Source: Affinundibacterium amnicola (lineage in GTDB: Bacteria > Pseudomonadota > Gammaproteobacteria > Burkholderiales > Burkholderiaceae_D). From it: a stretch of DNA of 64,000 nt. Of the stretch, positions 57,295 to 64,000 are shown piece after piece. The stretch covers positions 372,001-436,000 of the forward strand of contig NZ_JACOFU010000001.1 in NCBI RefSeq assembly GCF_014284275.1, read 5' to 3'. Positions within the stretch are counted from its first letter, which is position 1. Every line of letters begins with the position of its first letter. A model generated the notes under the pieces. The model worked only from the letters and a program-made list of their open reading frames with translations, did not search any database and was not told the origin of the DNA. A program made the translations under genes and the position numbers.

Positions 57295-58284
57295 ATGAAA
57301 TCTCCTAAGCCAAAACTCTTAGTTGCTCGAGCCATGTTCCCAGATGTATTGGCTCGCTTGAATGATTATTTTGAGCTTGAGCTAAATCAAGAGGATCGCA
57401 TTTTTTCGCCAGAGGAGCTGACAGAGCGTTTGCAAGGCAAGTTTGGCATGATTTGCACCTCAAGTGCCAAAGTTAACCAAGAGTTACTTTCCAAGCTTCC
57501 TGAGCTAAAAATTATTTCCACGATAGCAGTTGGTTACGACAATTTTGACTTGCAAGCCTGTACGCAGTATCAGGTAATGGCGACGAATGCGCCAGATGTG
57601 TTGAATGAAACTACTGCAGATTTCGCTTGGGCGTTGATGATGGCAACTGCACGCAGGGTGACTGAAGCGGAGCATTTCTTGCGTAACGGAGAGTGGCAAA
57701 AGTGGGGCGTCGATTTTTTCGTTGGTGCTGATATCCACGGATCTCGTCTGGGAATTTTAGGGATGGGACGCATCGGCCAAGCAATTGCACGACGTGCTGC
57801 TGGTTTCGGCATGGACGTGATTTATCACAATCGAAGTCGACTCAGCGCCGAACAAGAGACGGCCGCGCATCGTGCGCGTTATGTCGATAAAGAAAGCTTA
57901 TTACGTGAATCCGATCATTTGATTTTGGCTTTGCCTTATTCGCCCGAATCGCATCATAGTATTGCCGCCGCGGAGCTTGCACAAATGAAGTCTAGTGCGA
58001 CTTTGATTAATATCGCACGTGGTGGGATTGTGGATGATGTCGCTTTAATCGCTGCTTTGCGAAATCGACAAATTGCTGGCGCAGGATTGGACGTGTTTGA
58101 AAATGAGCCACGTTTCCACCCTGATTTTTTAGAATTGAAAAACGTTGTACTAACACCGCATATCGCTAGCGCGTCAGAGAGAACCCGCAGGGCAATGGTC
58201 AATCGCGCGATCACGAATGTGATTGCGGCCGTACGTGGCGAGGTGCCGCCAGACTTGCTCAACCGTGATGTACTTGAAGTGTAA
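57295..58284 (+). CDS. D-2-hydroxyacid dehydrogenase, glyoxylate/hydroxypyruvate reductase-like
   Basis: It reduces 2-ketoacids such as glyoxylate, hydroxypyruvate or 2-ketogluconate with NAD(P)H. In the 329 residues the NAD loop LGILGMGRIGQAIA is near 152. Catalytic Arg (NIARGGIVDD near 239), Glu (FENEPRF near 268) and His (LTPHIASAS near 287) are all present. ISTIAVGYDNFD near 74 is typical of the GhrB/TkrA group. An Arg after HN at about 184 suggests NADP preference. Exact substrate is not determined. Confidence 0.88.
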   Translation: MKSPKPKLLVARAMFPDVLARLNDYFELELNQEDRIFSPEELTERLQGKFGMICTSSAKVNQELLSKLPELKIISTIAVGYDNFDLQACTQYQVMATNAPDVLNETTADFAWALMMATARRVTEAEHFLRNGEWQKWGVDFFVGADIHGSRLGILGMGRIGQAIARRAAGFGMDVIYHNRSRLSAEQETAAHRARYVDKESLLRESDHLILALPYSPESHHSIAAAELAQMKSSATLINIARGGIVDDVALIAALRNRQIAGAGLDVFENEPRFHPDFLELKNVVLTPHIASASERTRRAMVNRAITNVIAAVRGEVPPDLLNRDVLEV

Positions 58285-58304
58285 TGTCGTACGGTCAAAA
58301 GAAA

Positions 58305-58361
58305 CAGGCGCCAACATCTCTGCTCATTGCTGCTCAGTGACAGCGTGGCGCCTGCTTTTTT
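58305..58361 (+). terminator. Rho-independent terminator
   Basis: CAGGCGCCA (58305-58313) pairs with TGGCGCCTG (58346-58354) over a 32-base loop and is followed by CTTTTTT. It ends the 2-hydroxyacid dehydrogenase transcript. Confidence 0.78.
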
Positions 58362-58385
58362 CTACTTAGGGAATCTTAAAAGTTC

Positions 58386-58640
58386 TTAGTCTTTTAACGA
58401 TTCGATCAAATCAATATATTCCTGCATCGCCGTGTCTTTTGATGTGCCTTTTAATTCGGCCCAAGCATCAAATTTGGCGCGTGCAACGAAGTCGGTCATG
58501 CCCGGACGTTCGCCGCTGGCATCGCCTGAACTAGCTTGTTTGAAGAGGGCATAAATCTTCAATAAAGTCATATTATCAGGACGTTCCGGTAAATTTTTGG
58601 AATCAGCCTGAGCTTGATTAAATTGGTCGACGAGGCTCAT
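58386..58640 (-). CDS. Acyl-CoA-binding protein
   Basis: A small cytosolic carrier of long-chain acyl-CoA esters. The 84-residue four-helix product shows the family signature: PDNMTLLKIYALFKQAS near residue 22 and FVARAKFDAWAELKGTSKDTAMQEYI near residue 50, with the binding Tyr and Lys residues. Length is exactly that of ACBP. Found sporadically in bacteria, including Burkholderiales. It stands alone between two terminators. Confidence 0.93.
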   Translation of the reverse strand: MSLVDQFNQAQADSKNLPERPDNMTLLKIYALFKQASSGDASGERPGMTDFVARAKFDAWAELKGTSKDTAMQEYIDLIESLKD

Positions 58641-58810
58641 AAGATCTCCTGATGCTGGAAAGGGATGGAAGTACTGGAAACTTAAATGTGATTTTCAATA
58701 TCATTTGATATTGTTCTGCTTTTGCATTCTAGCTTAACAGTCATGTTCCTTCCTATAGAAGATTTCCTCAAACTGAAAAACGCTTTTGCGCGCGCGGAGG
58801 CTAGTAGTAA

Positions 58811-58836
58811 AAAACGCCAGAGACTTCTGGCGTTTT
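58811..58836 (-). terminator. Rho-independent terminator for the UPF0149/SEC-C gene
   Basis: AAAACGCCAG and CTGGCGTTTT flank a six-base loop. On the minus strand the stem runs into TTTTTTACT, 25 bases past the stop of the minus-strand gene. Confidence 0.88.
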
Positions 58837-58860
58837 CGTGAAGCGGTTAAGGTGATTCAG

Positions 58861-59562
58861 TTAATGTATGGTCGGCTCTGCGCCGCAACATACTTTATAT
58901 TTCTTGCCGCTACCGCAAGGGCAGGGATCGTTTCTGCCGACTTTTGGCGCATCGCGTTTCACAGTGGCAACGCCAGACTTTCGCAATGGTGCCCAAAAGC
59001 GTCGGATTTCCCCGATTGACGCTTCCAGTTTTAAGGCTAGTTGATGGCATTTCTCTGGCGTATCCACTAGCTTAGTTTCTTCCTCTTCAATCTCTTCTGC
59101 ACCTAGCAGGTAAATCGGTTCTAGCAATGGTGCAATAGTTGGTGATTCCCATGCGGCTTCCCAAGCTTCTGCACGTAATTGCATACCTTCCCAAAAGCCC
59201 CAGGCCCAGGTTTCACCATCGATTAATTCTTTGCCGTTTTCTTCCATCACGCAAAATAGGGGTTCGAATTCTTGTGGCGCAACTTCGAAGGTGATTTGAA
59301 TCTCATTCATGAAGCGAGCGATCAAATTCGTGATCCGCTGCATTTCTTTGGGGTTCTTAAATTTCGGCTCTCCATCATCGGGCAGTCCCCACACAAGAGG
59401 TAGCCATTCAGTCATGGCAATCACTTCAGGTCCAAGTGCTATTGCCGTCAGATAGCCGTGCAGGGCGTCCATGGTCATGCCGTCATCGCCAACGGCGTCT
59501 GACATCAAAAATTTATCGAGTTCGTTAAACTCTTTGTCGCTGAGGGGTTCATCCAGATGCAT
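58861..59562 (-). CDS. UPF0149 (YgfB/YecA) family protein with C-terminal SEC-C zinc motif
   Basis: From the ATG at 59562 the product has 233 residues. A YecA/YgfB-type helical domain (about 1-180, with [17 protein letters not shown] and [15 protein letters not shown]) is followed by a SEC-C motif at the end ([19 protein letters not shown]), as in the SecA zinc-binding tail. Such proteins are widespread, and some SEC-C proteins bind ribosomes. The role here is unknown. An earlier ATG at 59691 would run into the divergent srkA region and its extra residues are not family-like. Confidence 0.9.
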   Translation of the reverse strand: MHLDEPLSDKEFNELDKFLMSDAVGDDGMTMDALHGYLTAIALGPEVIAMTEWLPLVWGLPDDGEPKFKNPKEMQRITNLIARFMNEIQITFEVAPQEFEPLFCVMEENGKELIDGETWAWGFWEGMQLRAEAWEAAWESPTIAPLLEPIYLLGAEEIEEEETKLVDTPEKCHQLALKLEASIGEIRRFWAPLRKSGVATVKRDAPKVGRNDPCPCGSGKKYKVCCGAEPTIH

Positions 59563-59699
59563 GATGCTTGCTCGTTTAAAGGTGGTTTTCGGATGTAATC
59601 GCTGCGTATTTTGTACGGCGATCTTAACGCTGATTCTAATAACGGAAGTGTAGCGCTTTGTTCCTAGTTCGTGGTGAGAAAGCACGTACAATGCGGGCT

Positions 59700-60776
59700 A
59701 TGAGCTCAAATATTCTAATCCCCGGCGATCATTTGCCTGAAAACTACACTGAAAATCAGTCAGAGGATGACTCGGATCGCCAGTCAAATCCTGTTGATTT
59801 TTCAAACTTAAGCCCTGACTGCGTATTTGATGCCATGCACGCGCAGGGCTTTCATTGCGATGGACGACTATTGGCTTTGAATAGCTATGAAAATCGGGTT
59901 TATCAATTGGGTATGGATGATGCATCACCTTTGGTCGTGAAATTTTATCGGCCATTGCGTTGGAGAGATGCGCAGATTAAAGAAGAGCATCAATTTGTGA
60001 CGCAGCTTGAAGCAGCAGAGATACCTGTTGTGCCTGCTTTGCTAGATGCGAATGGCAATAGTTTGCGTGAATTTTCGGGTTTTCGCTTTGCGGTATTTGC
60101 TAGGCAAGGCGGACGCGCTCCTGAATTAGATCGTGCTGGCACTCTAGAGTGGATAGGGCGTTTTTTAGGACGAATTCATGCGGTAGGTGCGCGGGACTCT
60201 TATCAGCATCGGCCGAAGATAAACCAACAGACCTATGGTGATGCATCGTTAGAGTATCTTCTTCAGCATGACTTTATTCCCTCGGATATTTTAAATGCCT
60301 ATGAAGCTACCGCACGTATGATGTTGGCTGCAGTTAGCAATGCGTATCAGCAAGCAGGTGAGGTGCAAAACCTACGCTTGCATGGTGACTGCCACATGGG
60401 AAATGTATTGTGGACCGAGGCGGGTGCACATCCGGGACCCCATTTTGTAGATTTTGATGATAGCCGCATGGGGCCAGCGATGCAGGACTTGTGGATGCTG
60501 CTATCTGGTTCGCGCCAAGAAATGCAAGAGCAGCTATGCGATATTTTGATGGGCTACGAAGATTTTTATAGCTTTAATACTGCCGAATTGCACTTGATCG
60601 AAGCCTTACGTAGCTTGCGTTTATTGCATTATTCAGCGTGGCTGGCACAGCGTTGGAGTGATCCTGCTTTTAAGCAAGCGTTTCCTTGGTTTAATACGCA
60701 GCGCTACTGGCAGGATCGTATTTTAGAAATGCGTGAACAAATTGCATTGATGGACGAAGCGCCACTGCGGGTCTGA
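59700..60776 (+). CDS. srkA: Stress response kinase SrkA (YihE)
   Basis: An aminoglycoside-phosphotransferase-fold Ser/Thr kinase that in E. coli counteracts envelope-stress-linked cell death. In the 358 residues the core shows [13 protein letters not shown] near 60, [10 protein letters not shown] (ATP-binding Lys), the catalytic [14 protein letters not shown] near 222, and [20 protein letters not shown] near 243 (metal-binding Asp). The first 35 residues are acidic and variable. The ATG at 59700 is taken, with one at 59691 possible. rpiA follows. Confidence 0.93.
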   Translation: MSSNILIPGDHLPENYTENQSEDDSDRQSNPVDFSNLSPDCVFDAMHAQGFHCDGRLLALNSYENRVYQLGMDDASPLVVKFYRPLRWRDAQIKEEHQFVTQLEAAEIPVVPALLDANGNSLREFSGFRFAVFARQGGRAPELDRAGTLEWIGRFLGRIHAVGARDSYQHRPKINQQTYGDASLEYLLQHDFIPSDILNAYEATARMMLAAVSNAYQQAGEVQNLRLHGDCHMGNVLWTEAGAHPGPHFVDFDDSRMGPAMQDLWMLLSGSRQEMQEQLCDILMGYEDFYSFNTAELHLIEALRSLRLLHYSAWLAQRWSDPAFKQAFPWFNTQRYWQDRILEMREQIALMDEAPLRV

Positions 60777-60870
60777 TAAATTGTGCTTGGTGGCTTTGTT
60801 TCCCGCCTATTTGTTAGCCTCCATCGTTTACAATGACGCCATTCTGATTATTTTCTTTTATGTGATAACT

Positions 60871-61542
60871 ATGACACAAGATGAATTAAAACTCGCGGTC
60901 GCGCAAGCCGCGATAGCGTACGTCGTTGAAGGTGAAATTATTGGCGTTGGCACAGGTTCCACCGCGAATTTTTTTATCGATGAATTGGCGAAAATTAAAC
61001 ACAAAATCAAAGGCGCAGTCGCATCCTCGGAAGCAACGGCAAGTCGCTTACGTGGCCACGGTATTGCGGTATTTGATTTGAATGAAGTTAGTTCTATGTC
61101 GGTCTATATCGATGGTGCGGACGAGATCACAGCAAGTGGTGCCATGATCAAGGGCGGCGGCGCTGCCTTGACTCGTGAAAAAATCGTTGCATCGGTAGCC
61201 AAATCCTTTGTTTGTATCGCCGACGGATCTAAATTGGTTAATTTGCTAGGTAAATTCCCTTTACCAGTCGAAGTCATTCCTATGGCGCGTGAATCCGTGA
61301 CACGTGCATTGAATGCGATCGGAGGCGAAGCCAAATTACGTATGAAAGACGGGGCGGCCTTATTGACTGATAACGGCAATATTATTGTCGATATACATGG
61401 ATTGCAAATCGCTGATCCTATTGCTTTAGAGGCGCAGATTAACAATATCGTTGGCGTAGTGACTGTTGGATTATTTGCTGCACAAGGCGCGAATGTTTGT
61501 CTGCTCGGCACTGAAGATGGCGTCAAGACTTTACGATTTTAA
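60871..61542 (+). CDS. rpiA: Ribose-5-phosphate isomerase A
   Basis: It interconverts ribose 5-phosphate and ribulose 5-phosphate in the pentose phosphate pathway. The ATG at 60871 gives 223 residues, the family size. Substrate-loop [13 protein letters not shown] is near residue 24, [26 protein letters not shown] near 78 carries the catalytic Asp-Glu, and [11 protein letters not shown] near 117. A longer hydrophobic N-terminal extension from 60781 is spurious. Confidence 0.96.
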   Translation: MTQDELKLAVAQAAIAYVVEGEIIGVGTGSTANFFIDELAKIKHKIKGAVASSEATASRLRGHGIAVFDLNEVSSMSVYIDGADEITASGAMIKGGGAALTREKIVASVAKSFVCIADGSKLVNLLGKFPLPVEVIPMARESVTRALNAIGGEAKLRMKDGAALLTDNGNIIVDIHGLQIADPIALEAQINNIVGVVTVGLFAAQGANVCLLGTEDGVKTLRF

Positions 61543-61588
61543 ATTTTAGTAACATTAATAATTTTGGTAGTAATTTAGGGGTAAGCAG

Positions 61589-62140
61589 ATGGTCGATGTA
61601 CAAATTAAAGATGACGCAGTCATCGCACAAACGAAACTGTGGCTGGAGAAAGCTGTTATCGGCTTAAATCTTTGTCCGTTTGCTAAAGGTGTACATATTA
61701 AGGATCAGATTCGCTATTTTGTGAGTCATGCGACCACAACTGAAGAGTTAATTAAAGACTTAATGGCCGAATTGGAAGTGCTGGCTGAAGCAAATCCAGA
61801 AAAAATCGATACTACGCTGCTGATTCATCCTTTCGTGATGCAAGATTTTCTCGACTATAACGATTTCTTAGAAGTGGCGGATGCGACTTTGGAAGAGTTG
61901 GATTTAGACGGAATTTTGCAAGTGGCGAGTTTCCATCCGCAATATCAATTTGAAGACGCCGCACCGGACGATATCGATAATTATACGAATCGTTCGCCAT
62001 TTCCAACGCTGCATTTGCTGCGCGAAGAGAGTATTGATAAGGCTGTAGAAGCTTTTCCTGAAGCGGAACAAATTTACGAAAAAAATATGCAAACGCTGCG
62101 CGCATTAGGGCACGATGCTTGGAAGAAGCTTTTTATTTGA
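61589..62140 (+). CDS. DUF1415 family protein
   Basis: The 183-residue protein matches the DUF1415 family of uncharacterised proteobacterial proteins: WLEKAVIGLNLCPFAKGV near 18, DTTLLIHPFVMQDFLDYNDFL near 73, and QVASFHPQYQFEDAAPDDI near 111 with NRSPFPTLHLLREES after it. The conserved Cys and several His could bind metal, which is inference. It is cytosolic with no signal peptide. It lies 46 bases after rpiA on the same strand. Function unknown. Confidence 0.88.
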   Translation: MVDVQIKDDAVIAQTKLWLEKAVIGLNLCPFAKGVHIKDQIRYFVSHATTTEELIKDLMAELEVLAEANPEKIDTTLLIHPFVMQDFLDYNDFLEVADATLEELDLDGILQVASFHPQYQFEDAAPDDIDNYTNRSPFPTLHLLREESIDKAVEAFPEAEQIYEKNMQTLRALGHDAWKKLFI

Positions 62141-62665
62141 GCTATTTGTGGGCGTGAAAGCAGGGGAAGGGCAATCGTGTCTTTCTCCGCTTTTGTTGAT
62201 GCAGCACATAAACTCCATTAAAGATGCACGCCAGCGATTCTTTCCTTATATCGATATTTGTTTTGGTTATGTGTGAATTTCTTTTTTTCGATTGAATGCA
62301 CTTCGAAATGAAGTTCGGCTGCTGATAAATATCGCATCGAAATTTAATTTGTTTGATATTCGTTTTATTATGGGATGAATGTAAAATCGGGCTACTGTCA
62401 TTCAATTGTCATTAAATATCACCAATTCTTTGGTTTTGTTGTTTGGCTGCTTTGATTTTTCTGGCTCTTACAACTTTCCTTTTCTTACAGAACCATTGCC
62501 AGTTTTCATCGGTTTTTCTAAGAATTTCCTTTGTTTTCACTTTCCCTCGATTTCTTACGCTTAAAAAACAGGCATACGCGCCTTGTTATTTTGCAGAGCA
62601 ACATGTAAAGTCATGCGTTCTTTTTCTCGCTTTACTCCCTTTTTCGTCACTCTTTTTGAAATGTT
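62141..62665. other. Gene-free region upstream of lysC
   Basis: A 525-base AT-rich stretch. Short frames exist on both strands but none has family-like sequence or a good ribosome-binding site. The part nearest lysC (about 62411-62660) is rich in T and C on the plus strand, as in a long untranslated leader. No clear promoter, riboswitch or terminator could be identified by eye. Confidence 0.5.
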
Positions 62666-63916
62666 ATGGCTTTAATTGTCCACAAATACGGCGGTACTTC
62701 GATGGGGTCTACGGATCGTATCAAGAACGTCGCTAAGCGCGTCGCCAAATGGCATGATGCAGGTTATCAAATCGTAGTTGTGCCGTCTGCGATGTCAGGC
62801 GAAACGAATCGAATTATTGGTTTGGCTAAAGAAATTATGGCCGATCCTGATCCGCGTGAGCTTGATATGATTGCCTCCACGGGCGAACAAGTATCAGTTG
62901 GTTTGTTAGCGATTGCTTTGCAGGCTCTAGGTAAAAAAGCGGTTTCTTACGCTGGTTGGCAAGTGCCAATTAAGACAGATTCTTCCTATACCAAAGCACG
63001 TATCGCTTCAATTGATGATGCTAAAGTAAATGCGGATCTGGCTGAGGGTAAGATTGTTATTATCACTGGCTTTCAAGGTGTTGATGAGTTGGGTAATATC
63101 ACCACGCTAGGTCGCGGTGGTTCTGATACTTCTGCAGTGGCGATAGCTGCGGCATTGAAGGCGCAAGAATGTTTGATTTATACCGACGTTGATGGTGTGT
63201 ATACAACCGATCCACGTGTTGTGTCGGAAGCGCGCAAGTTGAATACCGTGACTTTTGAAGAGATGTTGGAAATGGCATCGTTGGGCTCCAAAGTTTTGCA
63301 GATACGTTCTGTAGAATTCGCTGGCAATTACCGCATGCCGACCCGCGTATTGTCATCATTGACTGACCCATTAATGCCTTTGGCCGAAGAAATTATTTCC
63401 GGCACCCTGATTTCGTTTGAGGAAGATACAAATATGGAACAAGCCACTATTACTGGCATCGCATTCAATCGCGACGAAGCAAAACTCACTGTGTTTGGCG
63501 TACCAGACAAGCCAGGCATTGCTTATCAAATTCTTGGTCCTATCGCTGACGCGAATATTGAAGTCGATATGATTATTCAAAATCAATCTGTTGATGGTAA
63601 AACGGACTTCACCTTTACTGTGCCGCGCGGTGATTACAACAAAGCGATGGATGTATTGAATGCGAGTGTTAAAGAGCACATTGGCGCGGGTAATATTATT
63701 GGTGATGCTAAGGTGTCGAAAGTATCCGTGGTGGGCGTAGGTATGCGTAGCCACGTTGGTATCGCGTCTCAGATGTTCCGTACCTTGTCAGATGAGGGAA
63801 TCAACATTCAAATGATCTCTACATCAGAAATCAAAATTTCCGTGTTGATTGATGAGAAGTATATGGAATTAGCGGTACGTGCTTTGCATAAAGCATTTGA
63901 ATTGGAAGCAGCGTAA
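62666..63916 (+). CDS. lysC: Aspartate kinase
   Basis: It phosphorylates aspartate, the first step to lysine, threonine, methionine and diaminopimelate. In the 416 residues the kinase domain starts HKYGGTSMGSTDRIKNVA and has TLGRGGSDTSAVAIAAAL near 150 and YTDVDGVYTTDPR near 172. The C-terminal half holds two ACT domains (about 265-410) for feedback control. An internal ATG around residue 250 may yield the beta subunit known for this class, which is inference. Length is typical. Confidence 0.97.
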   Translation: MALIVHKYGGTSMGSTDRIKNVAKRVAKWHDAGYQIVVVPSAMSGETNRIIGLAKEIMADPDPRELDMIASTGEQVSVGLLAIALQALGKKAVSYAGWQVPIKTDSSYTKARIASIDDAKVNADLAEGKIVIITGFQGVDELGNITTLGRGGSDTSAVAIAAALKAQECLIYTDVDGVYTTDPRVVSEARKLNTVTFEEMLEMASLGSKVLQIRSVEFAGNYRMPTRVLSSLTDPLMPLAEEIISGTLISFEEDTNMEQATITGIAFNRDEAKLTVFGVPDKPGIAYQILGPIADANIEVDMIIQNQSVDGKTDFTFTVPRGDYNKAMDVLNASVKEHIGAGNIIGDAKVSKVSVVGVGMRSHVGIASQMFRTLSDEGINIQMISTSEIKISVLIDEKYMELAVRALHKAFELEAA

Positions 63917-63951
63917 TTACGATTTCCATGTGAGATTTTCATTGCAAGTAG

Positions 63952-63980
63952 TTGACCAAAGATGAACTACCCGCTATGAT
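63952..63980 (+). promoter_or_regulatory. Strong sigma-70-type promoter at the right edge
   Basis: TTGACC (63952-63957), exactly 17 bases, then TATGAT (63975-63980) matches the consensus at five of six in each hexamer. Transcription would start near 63987 and run out of the window. In Burkholderiales a tRNA-Ser gene often follows lysC, which would suit a strong promoter. That gene is not visible here. Confidence 0.72.
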
Positions 63981-64000
63981 CACGGTCTCGCTTGTAATGC

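Noticed and set aside
60781..60870. Thirty-residue hydrophobic N-terminal extension of RpiA
   Set aside because: RpiA is cytosolic and the family start aligns with the ATG at 60871.
62142..62405. Minus-strand open frame of 87 codons upstream of lysC
   Set aside because: No recognisable domain, no ribosome-binding site, low-complexity basic sequence. Most likely chance in AT-rich DNA.
62443..62736. Plus-strand open frame running into lysC in another frame
   Set aside because: It overlaps the well-conserved lysC start out of frame. Its hydrophobic Phe/Leu bias reflects the T-rich leader.
1..64000. Mobile elements, prophage, toxin-antitoxin or CRISPR loci
   Set aside because: No transposase, integrase, attachment repeats, regularly spaced repeats or toxin-like small gene pairs were found on either strand.

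Overview
The window looks like the chromosome of a motile, PHB-degrading betaproteobacterium of the order Burkholderiales, most likely family Oxalobacteraceae (Undibacterium/Herminiimonas-like). The grounds are the flagellar gene order, the housekeeping block greB / spoT-rpoZ-gmk-yicC / kinase-phosphatase-rph-rdgB-hemW, an intracellular PHB depolymerase, a DUF1415 gene and rather AT-rich coding sequence. The genus is inference. No insertion sequence, CRISPR array, prophage or rRNA is visible.

Region 1 (1-20800) is a flagellar supercluster. From the left edge, read leftward on the minus strand, come fliL-M-N-O-P-Q-R (C-ring and export gate) ending in nnr (NAD(P)HX repair, cut by the window edge), and fliF-G-H-I-J-K (MS ring, switch, export ATPase, hook-length ruler). 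fliE diverges from fliF. A second minus-strand group runs fliC, flaG, fliD, fliS, fliT, a second FliK-like gene, a free-standing FlhB C-terminal-domain gene and ycgR (c-di-GMP-responsive flagellar brake). A near-consensus sigma-28 promoter precedes fliD.

Region 2 (21197-29168) is the most interesting part. Divergent from fliC is a tightly packed eight-gene operon, closed by a clear terminator. It encodes a TPR/O-GlcNAc-transferase-like (GT41) glycosyltransferase, glucose-1-phosphate cytidylyltransferase, CDP-glucose 4,6-dehydratase, an RmlC-type epimerase, a TylCIII-type sugar C-methyltransferase, a hexapeptide acyltransferase, an SDR reductase and a CmcI-family (sugar O-methyltransferase-like) protein. 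Together they predict a CDP-linked, C-methylated and perhaps O-methylated 6-deoxyhexose, reminiscent of CDP-vinelose. Position suggests the sugar decorates flagellin.

Region 3 (29343-45207) mixes signalling and housekeeping: a soluble diguanylate cyclase, a LuxR-type response regulator with a Glu in place of the phosphoacceptor Asp, greB, the spoT operon, a Ser/Thr kinase with a PP2C phosphatase, rph, rdgB, hemW, then an HDOD protein coupled to a PAS-GGDEF-EAL protein.

Region 4 (45338-64000) holds tRNA-Ser(UGA), a patatin-like lipoprotein, an NlpC/P60 hydrolase, phaZ, a two-component set (receiver-HPt protein, large cytoplasmic hybrid kinase, RpfG-like HD-GYP phosphodiesterase), ferredoxin reductase and fdxA, a 2-hydroxyacid dehydrogenase, acyl-CoA-binding protein, a UPF0149/SEC-C protein, srkA, rpiA, a DUF1415 gene and lysC. 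A strong promoter at the right edge points to an unseen gene beyond the window.

Functionally the window links motility to second messengers: flagellum, brake (YcgR), c-di-GMP synthesis (GGDEF), breakdown (EAL, HD-GYP) and a (p)ppGpp enzyme.
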